A DNA stretch of 64,000 nt, from assembly GCF_051014685.1 (NCBI RefSeq), contig NW_027478709.1, forward strand, positions 558,001 to 622,000, in the 5' to 3' direction. The stretch is from Ptiloglossa arizonensis (taxonomy: Eukaryota; Arthropoda; Insecta; Hymenoptera; Colletidae). Numbering within the stretch: position 1 is the first letter of the stretch; each line of letters opens with the position of its first letter. This document shows positions 52,712-64,000 of this stretch, piece by piece. A program made the translations under genes and the position numbers. The notes under the pieces are model-generated. The model had not been told where the DNA came from and did not search any database. It saw only the letters and a list, made by a program, of their open reading frames with translations.

Positions 52712-55700
52712 CGCAAGTCTGATACTCGAAACCAATAACTACTATGGCGTAGGGCAAAAATACACATACCGTAGTAATGGGGCGAGTTTCTGCTTTCAGA
52801 TGCAATAGGAAATTCTCGAGTTCGTCAATCCGTTCGCGACATATGGAAGTTTGAAGTTAAGGAATGATTGAGAAACCATCAAAATTTTCGCGAGTCTGAT
52901 ACTCGAAACCAATAACTACAAAGGCCTAGCGAAAAAATGCACACACCATTGTAATCGGGCTAGTTTCTACTTTCAGATGCAACAGGAATTTCTCGAGTTC
53001 GTCAATCCGTTCGCAAGATATGGGAGTTTGAAGATAAGGAATGGTTGAGAAACCATCAAAATTTTCGCAGGTCTGATACTCGAAACCAATAACTGGAATG
53101 GCCTAGGGGAAAAGTACACACACCATTCTAATCGGGCGAGTTTCTGCTTTCAGATGCAATAGGAAATTCTCGAGTTCGTCAATCCGTTCGCGAGATATGT
53201 AAGTGTGAAATTAAGGAATGGTTGAGAAGCCTTCAAAATTATCGCAAGTCTGATACTCGAAACCAACAACTGGAATGGCCTACGGGAAAAGTACACATAC
53301 CATTGTAATCGGGCGAGTTTCTATTTTCAGATGCAACAGGAATTTCTCGAGTTCGTCAATCCGTTCGCGAGAAATGGGAGTTTGAATTTAAGGAATGGTT
53401 GAGAAACCATCAAAATTTTCGCAAGTCTGATACTCGAAACCAATAACTACAATGGCCTAGGGGAAAGATACACATACCGTTGTAATCGGGCGAGTTTCTA
53501 CTTTCAGATGCAACAGGAATTTTTCGAGTTCGTCAATCCGTTCGCAAGATATGGGAGTTTGAAGTTAAGGAATGGTTGAGAAACCATCAAAATTTTCGCA
53601 AGTCTGATACTCGAAACCAATAACTACAATGGCCTAGGGGAAAAATACACATACCGTTGTAATCGGGCGAGTTTCTACTTTCAGATGCAACAGGAATTTC
53701 TCGAGTTCGTAGATCCGTTCGCGAGATATGGGAGTTTGAAGTTAAGGAATGGTTGAGAAACCATCAAAACTATCGCAAGTCTGATACTCGAAACCAACAA
53801 CTGGAATGGCCTACGGGAAAAGTACACATACCATTGTAATCGGGCGAGTTTCTATTTTCAGATGCAACAGGAATTTCTCGAGTTCGTCAATCCGTTCGCG
53901 AGAAATGGGGGTTTGAATTTAAGGAATGGTTGAGAAACCATCAAAATTTTCGCAAGTCTGATACTCGAAACCGATAACTACAAAGGCCTAGGGGAAAAAT
54001 ACACATACCGTTGTAATCGGGCGAGTTTTCACTTCCACATGCAACAGGAATTTCTCGAGTTCGTCAATCCGTTCGCGAGATATGGGAGTTTGAAGTTAAT
54101 GAATGATTGAGATACCATCAAAATTTTCGCTGGTCGAATACTCGAAACCAATAACTGGAATGGCCAAGGGGAAAAGTACAAACACCATTGTAATCGGGCG
54201 GGTTTCTACTTTCAGATACAACAGGAATTTCTCGAGTTCGTCAATGCGTTCGCGAGATATGGGAGTTTGAAGTTAAGGAATGGCTGTGAAATCATCAAAA
54301 TTTTCGCAAGTCTGATACTCGAAACCAATAACTACTATGGCGTAGGGCAAAAATACACATACCGTTGTAATGGGGCGAGTTTCTGCTTTCAGATGCAATA
54401 GGAAATTCTCGAGTTCGTCAATCCGTTCGCGACATATGGAAGTTTGAAGTTAAGGAATGATTGAGAAACCATCAAAATTTTCGCGAGTCTGATACTCGAA
54501 ACCAATAACTACAAAGGCCTAGCGAAAAAATACACATACCGTTGTAATCGGGCGAGTTTCTAGTTTCACATGCAACAGGAAATTCTCGAGTTCGTCAGTG
54601 CGTTCGCAAGATATGGGAGTTTGAAGTTAAGGAATGCGTGAGAAACCATCAAAATTTTCGCACGTCTGATACTCGAAAGCAGTAACTACTATGGCCTAGG
54701 GCAAAAATGCACATACCGTTGTAATCGGGCGAGTTTCTGCTTTCAGATGCAACAGGAATTTCTCGAGTTCGTCCATCCGTTCACGAGATATGGGAGTTTG
54801 AAGTTAAGGAATGGTTGAGAAACCATCAAAATTTTCGCTGGTCTGACACTCGAAACCAATAACTGGAATGGCCTAGGGGAAAAGTACACACACCGTTGTA
54901 ATCGGGCTAGTTTCTACTTTCAGAGGCAACAGGAATTTCTCGAGTTCGTCAATCCGTTCGCGAGATATGGGAGTTTGAAGTTAAGGAATGGTTGAGAAAC
55001 CATCGAAATTTACCGCAAGTCTGATACTCGAAACCAATAACTACTATGGCCTAGGGCAAAAATGTACATACCGTTTTAATCGGGCGAGATTCTGCTTTCA
55101 GATGCAACAGGAATTTCTCGAGTTCGTCAATCCGTTCGCGAGATATGGGAGTTTGAAGTTAAAGAATGGTTGAGAAACCATCAAAATTTTCGCTGCTCGA
55201 ATACTCGAAACCAATAACTCCAAAGGCCTTGGGGGAAAATACACGTACCGTTGTAATCGGGCGAGTTTCTACTTTCAGATGCAACAGGAATTTCTCGAGT
55301 TCGTCAATCCGTTCGCGAGATATGGGAGTTTGAAGTTAAGGAATGGTTGAGAAACCATCAAAACTATCGCAAGTCTTATACTCGAAACCAACAACTGGAA
55401 TGGCCTACGGGAAAAGTACACATACCATTGTAGTCGGGCGAGTTTCTATTTTCAGATGCAACAGGAATTTCTCGAGTTCGCCAATCCGTTCGCGAGAAAT
55501 GGGGGTTTGAATTTAAGGAATGGTTGAGAAACCATCAAAATTTTCGCAAGTCTGATACTCGAAACCGATAACTACAAAGGCCTAGGGGAAAAATACACAT
55601 ACCGTTGTAATAGGGCGAGTTTCTACTTCCACATGCAACAGGAATTTCTCGAGTTCGTCAATGCGTTCGCGAGATATGGGAGTTTGAAGTTAAGGAATGG

Positions 55701-56939
55701 CTGTGAAATCATCAAAATTTTAGCAAGTCTGATACTCGAAACCAATAACTACTATGGCGTAGGGCAAAAATACACATACCGTTGTAATGGGGCGAGTTTC
55801 TGCTTTCAGATGCAATAGGAAATTCTCGAGTTCGTCAATCCGTTCGCGAGATATGGAAGTTTGAAGTTAAGGAATGATTGAGAAACCATCAAAATTTTCG
55901 CGAGTCTGATACTCGAAACCAATAACTACAAAGGCCTAGCGAAAAAATACACATACCGTTGTAATCGGGCGAGTTTCTAGTTTCACATGCAACAGGAAAT
56001 TCTCGAGTTCGTCAATGCGTTCGCAAGATATGGGAGTTTGAAGTTAAGGAATGCGTGAGAAACCATCAAAATTTTCGCACGTCTGATACTCGAAACCATT
56101 AACTACTATGGCCTAGAGCAAAAATGCACATACCGTTGTAATCGGGCGAGTTTCTGCTTTCAGATGCAACAGGAATTTCTCGAGTTCGTCCATCCGTTCA
56201 CGAGATATGGGAGTTTGAAGTTAAGGAATGGTTGAGAAACCATCAAAATTTTCGCTGGTCTGATACTCGAAACCAATAACTGGAATGGCCTAGGGAAAAG
56301 TACACACACCATTGTAATCGGGCTAGTTTCTACTTTCAGAGGCAACAGGAATTTCTCGAGTTCGTCAATCCGTTCGCGAGATATGGGAGTTTGAAGTTAA
56401 GGAATGGTTGAGAAACCATCGAAATTTACCGCAAGTCTGATACTCGAAACCAATAACTACTATGGCCTAGGGCAAAAATGTACATACCGTTTTAATCGGG
56501 CGAGATTCTGCTTTCAGATGCAACAGGAATTTCTCGAGTTCGTCAATCCGTTCGCGAGATATGGGAGTTTGAAGTTAAAGAATGGTTGAGAAACCATCAA
56601 AATTTTCGCTGCTCGAATACTCGAAACCAATAACTACAAAGGCCTTGGGGAAAAATACACGTACCGTTGTAATCGGGCGAGTTTCTACTTTCAGATGCAA
56701 CAGGAATTTCTCGAGTTCCTCAATCCGTTCGCGAGAAATGGGAATTTGAAGTTAAGGAATGGTTGAGAAACCATCAAAATTTTCGCAAGTCTGATACTCG
56801 AAACCAATAACTACTATGGCCTAGGGCAAAAATGCACATACCGTTGTAACCCGGCGAGTTTCTGCTTTCAGATGCAATAGGAAATTCTCGAGTTCGTCAA
56901 TCCGTTCGCGAGATATGTAAGTGTGAAGTTAAGGAATGG

Positions 56940-57100
56940 TTGAGAAACCATCAAAATTATCGCAAGTCTGATACTCGAAACCAATAACAATGCACATACC
57001 GTTGTAACCGGGCGAGTTTCTGCTTTCAGATGCAATAGGAAATTCTCGAGTTCGTCAATCCATTCGCGAGATATGGAAGTTTGATGTTAAGGAATGATTG
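56940..57100 (+). repeat. Shortened monomer with a 19-bp deletion (block D)
   Basis: Same deletion as in block C, at about 56988 (CCAATAAC joined to AATGCAC). The neighbours on both sides match 41380-41540 at an offset of 15,556 bp. Confidence 0.88.
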
Positions 57101-57469
57101 AGGAACCATCAAAATTTTCGCTGGTCTGATACTCGAAACCAATAACTGGAATGGCCTAGGGGAAAAGTACACACACCATTGTATTCGGGCTAGTTTCTAC
57201 TTTCAGAGGCAACAGGAATTTCTCGAGTTCGTCTATCCGTTCGCGAGATATGGGAGTTTGAAGTTAAGGAATGGTTGAGAAACCATCAAAATTATCGCTG
57301 GTCTGATACTCGAAACCAATAACTGGAATGGCCTAGGGGAAAGGTACACACACCATTGTAATCGGGCTAGTTTCTACTTTCAGAGGCAACAGGAATTTCT
57401 CGAGTTCGTCAATCCGTTCGCGAGATATGGGAGTTTGAAGTTAAGGAATGGTTGAGAAACCATCAAAAT

Positions 57470-57646
57470 TTTCGCAAGCCTGATACTCGAAACCAATAAC
57501 TACAAAGGCCTAGGGGCAAAATACACATACCGTTGTAATCGGGCGAGTTTCTACTTTCAGATGCAATAGGAAATTCTCGAGTTCGTCAATCCGTTCGCGA
57601 GATATGTAAGTGTGAAGTTAAGGAATGGTTGAGAAACCATCAAAAT
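57470..57646 (+). repeat. Extra monomer in block D
   Basis: Block C goes from the CAGAGGCAACAGG monomer directly to CGCAACTCTGATCCTCG (about 41920). Block D inserts one 177-bp monomer with GCAAGCCTGATACTCG and GGCCTAGGGGCAAAATAC before it. The C-to-D offset accordingly changes from 15,556 to 15,733. Confidence 0.82.
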
Positions 57647-60469
57647 TTTCGCAACTCTGATCCTCGAAACCTATAACTACAATGGCCTAGGGGAAAAATA
57701 CACATATCGTTGTATTCGGGAGAGTTTCTACTTTCAGACGCAACAGGAATTTCTCGAGTTTGTCAATCCGTTCGCGAGATATGGAAGTTTGAAGATAAGG
57801 AATGGTTGAGAAACCATCAAAATTTTCGCAGGTCTGATACTCGAAACCAATAACTGGAATGGCCTAGGGGAAAAGTACACACACCATTCTAATCGGGCGA
57901 GTTTCTACTTTCAGATACAACAGGAATTTCTCGAGTTCGTCAATGCGTTCGCGAGATATGGGAGTTTGAAGTTAAGGAATGCTGGAGAAACCATCAAAAT
58001 TTTCGCACGTCTGATACTCGAAACCAGTAACTACAATTGCCTAGGGCAAAAATGCACACACCATTGTAATCGGGCTAGTTTCTACTTTCAGATGCAACAG
58101 GAATTTCTCGAGTTCGTCAATCCGTTCGCCAGATATGGGAGTTTGAAGATAAGGAATCGTTGAGAAACCATCAAAATTTTCGCAGGTCTGATACTCGAAA
58201 CCAATAACTGGAATGGCCTAGGGGAAAAGTACACACACCATTCTAATCGGGCGAGTTTCTGCTTTCAGATGCAATAGGAAATTCTCGAGTTCGTCAATCC
58301 GTTCGCGAGATATGTAAGTGTGAAGTTAAGGAATGGTTGAGAAACCATCAAAATTATCGCAAGTCTGATACTCGAAACCAACAACTGGAATGGCCTACGG
58401 GAAAAGTACACATACCATTGTAATCCGGCGAGTTTCTACTCTCAGATGTAACAGGAATATCTCGAGTTCGTCAATACGTTCGGGAGGCATGGGAGTTTGA
58501 AGTTAAGGAATGGTTGAGAAACCATCAAAATTTTCGCAAGTCTGATACTCGAAACCAATAACTACAATGGCTTATGGGAAAAATACACATACCGTTGTAA
58601 TCGGGCGAGTTTCTGCTCTCACATGCAACAGGAATTTCTCGAGTTCGCCAATCCGTTCGCGAGATATGGGAGTTTGAAGTTAAGGAATGGTTGAGAAACC
58701 ATCAAAATTTTCGCAGGTCTGATACTCGAAACCAATAACAACTATGGCCTAGGGCAAAAATGCACATACATTTGTAATCGGGCGAGATTCTACATTCAGA
58801 TGCAATAGGAACTTCTCGAGTTCGCCAATCCGTTCGCGAGGTATCGGAGTTTGAAGTTAAAGAATGGTTGAGAAACCATCAAAATTTTCGCAAATCTGAT
58901 ACTCGAAACCAATAACTACTATGGCCTAGGGCAAAAATGCACATACCGTTGTAACCGGGCGAGTTTCCGCTTTCAGATGCAATAGGAAATTCTCGAGTTC
59001 GTCAATCCGTTCGCGAGATATGGGAGTTTGAAGTTAAGGAATGGTTGAGATACCATCAAAATTTTCGCTGGTCGAATACTCGAAACCAATAACTGGAATG
59101 GCCAAGGGGAAAAGTACAAACACCATTGTAATCGGGCGGGTTTCTACTTTCCGATACAACAGGAATTTCTCGAGTTCGTCAATGCGTTCGCGAGATATGG
59201 GAGTTTGAAGTTAAGGAATGGCTGTGAAATCATCAAAATTTTACCAAGTCTGATACTCGAAACCAATAACTACTATGGCCTAGGGCAAAAATACACATAC
59301 CGTTGTAATCGGGCGAGTTTCTGCTTTCAGATGCTATAGGAAATTCTCGAGTTCGTCAATCCGTTAGCGAGATATGGAAGTTTGAAGTTAAGGAATGATT
59401 GAGAAACCATCAAAATTTTCGCGAGTCTGATACTCGAAACATATAACTACAAAGGCCTAGCGGAAAAATACACATACCGTTGTAATCGGGCGAGTTTCTA
59501 GTTTCACATGCAACAGGAAATTCTCGAGTTCGTCAATGCGTTCGCAAGATATGGGAGTTTGAAGTTAAGGAATGCTTGAAGAACCATCAAAATTTTCGCA
59601 CGTCTGATACTCGAAACCAGTAACTACTATGGCCTAGGGCAAAAATGCACATACCGATGTAATCGGGCGAGTTTCTGCTTTCAGATGCAACAGGAATTTC
59701 TCGAGTTCGTCAATCCGTTCACGAGATATGGGAGTTTGAAGTTAAGGAACGGTTGAGAAACCATCAAAATTTTCGCCGGTCTGATACTCGAAACCAATAA
59801 CTGGAATGGCCTAGGGGAAAAGTACACACACCATTGTAATCGGGCTAGTTTCTACTTTCAGAGGCAACAGGAATTTCTCGAGTTCGTAAATCCGTTCGCG
59901 AGATATGGGAGTTTGAAGTTAAGGAATGGTTGAGAAACCATCGAAATTTACCGCAAGTCTGATACTCGAAACCAATAACTACTATGGCCTAGGGCAAAAA
60001 TGTACATACCGTTTTAATCGGGCGAGATTCTGCTTTCAGATGCAACAGGAATTTCTCGAGTTCGTCAATCCGTTCACGAGATATGGGAGTTTGAAGTTAA
60101 GGAATGGTTGAGAAACCATCAAAATTTTCGCTGGTCTGATACTCGAAACCAATAACTGGAATGGCCTAGGGGAAAAGTACACACACCATTGTAATCGGGA
60201 TAGTTTCTACTTCCACATGCAACAGGAATTTCTCGAGTTCGTCAATCCGTTCGCGAGATATGGGAGTTTGAAGTTAAAGAATGGTTGAGAAACCATCAAA
60301 ATTTTCGCTGGTCGAATACTCGAAACCAATAACTACAAAGGCCTTGGGGAAAAATACACGTACTGTTGTAATCGGGCGAGTTTCTACTTTCAGATGCAAC
60401 AGGAATTTCTCGAGTTCGTCAATCCGTTCGCGAGAAATGGGAATTTGAAGTTAAGGAATGGTAGAGAAA

Positions 60470-60590
60470 CCATAAAAATTATCGCAAGTCTGATACTCGA
60501 AACCAATAACTACAATTGCCTAGGGGAAAAATACACATACCATTGTAATCGGGCGAGTTTCTACTTTCAGATGCAACACGAATTTCTCGA
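60470..60590 (+). other. Chimeric region at a five-monomer deletion in block D
   Basis: Left of about 60480 the sequence matches C at about 44.74 kb (GGTAGAGAAACCATAAAAATT). It then passes through CGCAAGTCTGATACTCGAAAC with CAATTGCC, and by 60571 it matches C at about 45.9 kb (CAACACGAATTTC). The offset falls by 885 bp, five monomers. More than one template switch may be involved. Confidence 0.78.
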
Positions 60591-63500
60591 GTTCGTCAAT
60601 CCGTTCGCGAGATATGGGAGTTTGAAGTTATGGAATGGCTGAGAAATCATCAAAATTTTCGCAAGTCTGATACTCGAATCCAATAACTACTGTGGCCTAG
60701 GGCAAAAATACACATACCGTTGTAATCGGGCGAGTTTCTGCTTTCCGATGCAATAGGAATTTCTCGAGTTCGTCAATCCGTTCGCGAGATGTGTAAGTGT
60801 CAAGTTAAGGAATGGTTGAGAAACCATCAAAATTTTCGCAATTCTGATTCTCGAAACCAATAACTACAAAGGCATAGCGGAAAAATACACATACCGTTGT
60901 AATCGGGCGAGTTTCTACTTTCACATGCAACAGGAATTTCTCGAGTTCGTCTATCCGTTCGCGAGATATGGGAGTTTGAAGTTAAGGAATGCTTGAGGAA
61001 CCATCAAAATTTTCGCAAGTCTGGTACTCGAATCCAATAACTATAATGGCCTAGGGCAAAAATACACATACCGTTGTAATCGGGCGAGTTTCTGCTTTCA
61101 GATGCAATAGGAAATTCCCGAGTTCGTCAATCCGTTCGCGAGATATGTAAGTGTGAAGTTAAGGAATGGTTGTGAAACCATCAAAATTTTCGCAACTCTG
61201 ATCCTCGAAACCTATAACTACAATGGCCTAGGGGAAAAATACACATATCATTGTATTCGGGAGAGTTTCTACTTTCAGATGCAATAGGAATTTCTCGAGT
61301 TCGTCAATCCGTTCGCGAGATATGGGAGTTTGAAGTTAAGGAATGCTGGAGAAACCATCAAAATTTTCGCACGTCTGATACACGAAACCAGTAACTACTA
61401 TTGCCTAGGGCAAAAATGCACACACCATTGTAATCGGGCTAGTTTCTACTTTCAGATGCAACAGGAATTTCTCGAGTTCGTCAATCCGTTCGCAAGATGT
61501 GGGAGTTTGAAGATAAGGAATGGTTGAGAAACCATCAAAATTTTCGCAGGTCTGATACTCGAAACCAATAACTGGAATGGCCTAGGGGAAAGTACACACA
61601 CCATTCTAATCGGGCGAGTTTCTGCTTTCAGATGCAATAGGAAATTCTCGAGTTCGTCAATCCGTTCGCGAGATATGTAAGTGTGAAGTTAAGGAGTGGT
61701 TGAGAAACCAACAAAATTATCGCAAGTCTGATACTCGAAACCAACAACTGGAATGGCCTACGGGAAAAGTACACATACCATTGTAATCGGGCGAGTTTCT
61801 ACTCTCAGATGCAACAGGAATATCTCGAGATCGTCAATCCGTTCGCGAGGCGCGGGAGTTTGAAGTTAAGGAATGGTTGAGAAACCATCAAAATTTTCGC
61901 AAGTCTGATACTCGAAACCAATAACAACTATGGCCTAGGGCAAAAATGCACATACCGTTGTAACCGGGCGAGTTTCTGCTTTCAGGTGCAATAGGAAATT
62001 CTCGAGTTCCCCAATCCGTTCGCGAGATATGTAAGTGTGAAGTTAAGGAATGGTTGAGAAACCATCAAAATTATCGCAAGTCTGATACTCGAAACCAACA
62101 CCTGGAATGGCCTACGGGAAAAGTACACATACCATTGTAATCGGGCGAGTTTCTATTTTCAGATGCAACAGGAATTTCTCGAGTTCGTCAATCGGTTCGC
62201 GAGAAATGGGAGTTTGAATTTAAGGAATGGTTGAGAAACCATCAAAATATTCGCAAGTCTGATACTCGAAACCAATAACTACAATGGCCTAGGGGAAAGA
62301 TACACATACCGTTGTAATCGGGCGAGTTTCTACTTTCAGATGCAACAGGAATTTCTCGAGTTCGTCAATCCGTTCGCGAGAAATGGGAATTTGAAGTTAA
62401 GGAATGGTAGAGAAACCATAAAAATTTTCGCAAGTCTGATACTCGAAACCAATAACTACTATGGCCTAGGGCAAAAATGCACATACCGTTGTAACCGGGC
62501 GAGTTTCCGCTTTCAGATGCAATAGGAAATTCTCGAGTTCGTCAATCCGTTCGCGAGATATGTAAGTGTGAAGTTAAGGAATGGTTGAGAAACCATCAAA
62601 ATTATCGCAAGTCTGATACTCGAAACCAATAACTACAATTGCCTAGGGGAAAAATACACATACCATTGTAATCGGGCGAGTTTCTACTTTCAGATGCAAC
62701 AGGAATTTCTCGAGTTCGTCAATCCGTTCGCGAGATATGGGAGATTGAAGTTAAGGAATGGTAGAGAAACCATAAAAATTTTCGCAAGTCTGATACTCGA
62801 AACCAATAACTACTATGGCCTAGGGCAAAAATGCACATACCGTTGTAACCGGGCGAGTTTCCGCTTTCAGATGCAATAGGAAATTCTCGAGTTCGTCAAT
62901 CCGTTCGCGAGATATGTAAGTGTGAAGTTAAGGAATGGTTGAGAAACCATCAAAATTATCGCAAGTCTGATACTCGAAACCAATAACTACAATTGCCTAG
63001 GGGAAAAATACACATACCATTGTAATCGGGCGAGTTTCTACTTTCAGATGCAACAGGAATTTCTCGAGTTCGTCAATCCGTTCGCGAGATATGGGAGATT
63101 GAAGTTAAGGAATGGTTGAGAAACCATCAAAATTTTCGCTGGACGAATACTCGAAACCAATAACTGGAATGGCCTAGGGGAAAAGTACAAACACCATTGT
63201 AATCGGGCGGGTTTCTACTTTCAGACACAACAGGAATTTCTCGAGTTCGTCAATGCGTTCGCGAGGTATGGGAGTTTGAAGTTAAGGAATGGCTGAGAAA
63301 TCATCAAAATTTTCGCAAGTCTGATACTCGAATCCAATAACTACTATGGCCTAGGGAAAAGTACACACACCATTGTAATCGGGATAGTTTCTACTTCCAC
63401 ATGCAACAGGAATTTCTCGAGTTCGTCAATCCGTTCGCGAGATATGGGAGATTGAAGTTAAGGAATGGTTGAGAAACCATCAAAATTTTCGCTGGACGAA

Positions 63501-63939
63501 TACTCGAAACCAATAACTGGAATGGCCTAGGGGAAAAATACACATACCGTTGTAATCGGGCGAGTTTCTACTTTCAGATGCAACACGAATTTCTCGAGTT
63601 CGTCAATCCGTTCGCGAGATATGGGAGTTTGAAGTTATGGAATGGCTGAGAAATCATCAAAATTTTCGCAAGTCTGATACTCGAATCCAATAACTACTGT
63701 GGCGTAGGGCAAAAATACACATACCGTTGTAATCGGGCGAGTTTCTGCTTTCCGATGCAATAGGAATTTCTCGAGTTCGTCAATCCGTTCGCGAGATGTG
63801 TAAGTGTCAAGTTAAGGAATGGTTGAGAAACCATCAAAATTTTCGCAAGTCTGATTCTCGAAACCAATAACTACAAAGGCATAGCGGAAAAATACACATA
63901 CCGTTGTAATCGGGCGAGTTTCTACTTTCAGATGCAACA

Positions 63940-64000
63940 CGAATTTCTCGAGTTCGTCAATCCGTTCGCGAGATATGGGAGTTTGAAGTTATGGAATGGC
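63940..64000 (+). repeat. Partial monomer at the window end
   Basis: The last bases follow the CAACACGAATTTC to GAAGTTATGGAATGGC type seen near 45.9, 48.7, 51.0 and 60.57 kb, not the start of another C/D unit. The array clearly continues past the window. Confidence 0.85.

Larger units (their letters stand above)
49106..63939 (+). repeat. Giant HOR block D (second copy of block C)
   Basis: Block D repeats block C in order, with four structural changes I could see: the extra 13-monomer copy near its start; one added monomer at about 57470-57646 (AAGCCTGATACTCG with GGGGCAAAATAC); loss of five monomers at about 60480; and scattered substitutions. The match to C ends at 63939/49091, where D reads CAACACGAATTTC and C reads CAACAGGAATTTC. 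Confidence 0.9.
1..64000 (+). repeat. 177-bp tandem satellite array filling the window
   Basis: The landmark TTCGCAAGTC or a close variant recurs at 1, 178, 355 and onward every 177 bases to the end of the window, giving about 361 monomers. All copies share one orientation and I saw no inverted block, spacer or inserted element. Fixed landmarks in order are TCGCAAGTCTGATACTCGAA, CCTAGG, ATCGGGCGAG, CTTTCAGATGCAA, TTTCTCGAGTTCGTC, CCGTTCGCGAGATATGGGAG, TTGAAGTTAAGGAATGG and AAACCATCAAAATT. A unit near nucleosome-plus-linker length, arranged in long higher-order repeats, is typical of centromeric or other heterochromatic satellites in eukaryotes. Centromere identity is inferred only; nothing in the sequence proves CENH3/CENP-A occupancy. 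I do not recognise the family. Confidence 0.98.

Noticed and set aside
1..64000. CRISPR array
   Set aside because: The unit is 177 bp of continuously similar sequence. There is no alternation of short identical repeats with unique spacers, and no cas genes.
1..64000. rDNA, tRNA or 5S-type tandem genes
   Set aside because: I saw no rRNA core motif, no tRNA cloverleaf with A and B boxes, and no 5S-like internal promoter. The repeat length alone is not evidence.
1..64000. Naming the species from the 177-bp length
   Set aside because: Several unrelated plants have centromeric satellites of about this length, and I cannot match the sequence to a known family from memory. Length is not identity.
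1..64000. Bacterial-style promoters, ribosome binding sites or terminators
   Set aside because: AGGAAT and A-rich strings recur only as part of the monomer. Hairpins are not followed by T-runs in a terminator arrangement, and there are no genes for them to serve.

Overview
The whole 64 kb window is one uninterrupted tandem satellite array. The unit is 177 bp, repeated about 361 times, always head-to-tail in the same orientation. I found no gene, RNA gene, mobile element, CRISPR array or unique sequence. The organism must be a eukaryote. The 177 bp unit, the nested higher-order repeats (HORs) and the absence of inserted elements fit the homogenised core of a centromeric or other heterochromatic satellite. 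A plant is plausible, since many plant centromere satellites are 150-180 bp long, but an invertebrate is also possible. I do not recognise the monomer and cannot name the species. By hand count a near-consensus monomer is about 42% GC with about ten CpGs, so CpG is not depleted.

Layout. (1) 1-5602: a 19-monomer HOR of 3,362 bp; 1-2240 and 3363-5602 read as the same sequence, with 2241-3362 between them. (2) 5603-12479: a mosaic of variant monomers with local 4-, 9-, 12-, 13- and 20-monomer duplications. (3) 12480-20540 (block A) and 20976-28150 (block B): two neighbouring copies of a long unit, offset 8.49 kb at the start and 7.61 kb at the end because whole monomers were lost or gained. (4) 28141-35849: another subfamily group, many of whose members read TTTCTACTTTCACATG, with a duplicated segment (28141-30275 and 31144-33455). 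(5) 35850-49091 (block C) and 49106-63939 (block D): a giant unit of about 13.3 kb (75 monomers) repeated in tandem, with an extra 13-monomer duplication near the start of D and nested 4-, 8-, 13- and 16-monomer duplications.

Nothing here works as a gene set. The short open frames (60-87 codons) are by-products of the repeat: 177 is 59 x 3, so a frame keeps its phase from monomer to monomer and stays open wherever the usual stops are mutated. What may matter biologically is the monomer: a perfect 6-bp hairpin with a GAGA loop, an A4T4 palindrome, a larger imperfect dyad over the XhoI/NruI-like core, and a 17-bp site matching 7 of 9 core positions of the CENP-B box. The arrangement of long duplications points to recent unequal exchange or amplification in steps of whole monomers. 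All comparisons were made by eye; boundaries are good to some tens of bases unless a single-base difference is cited.
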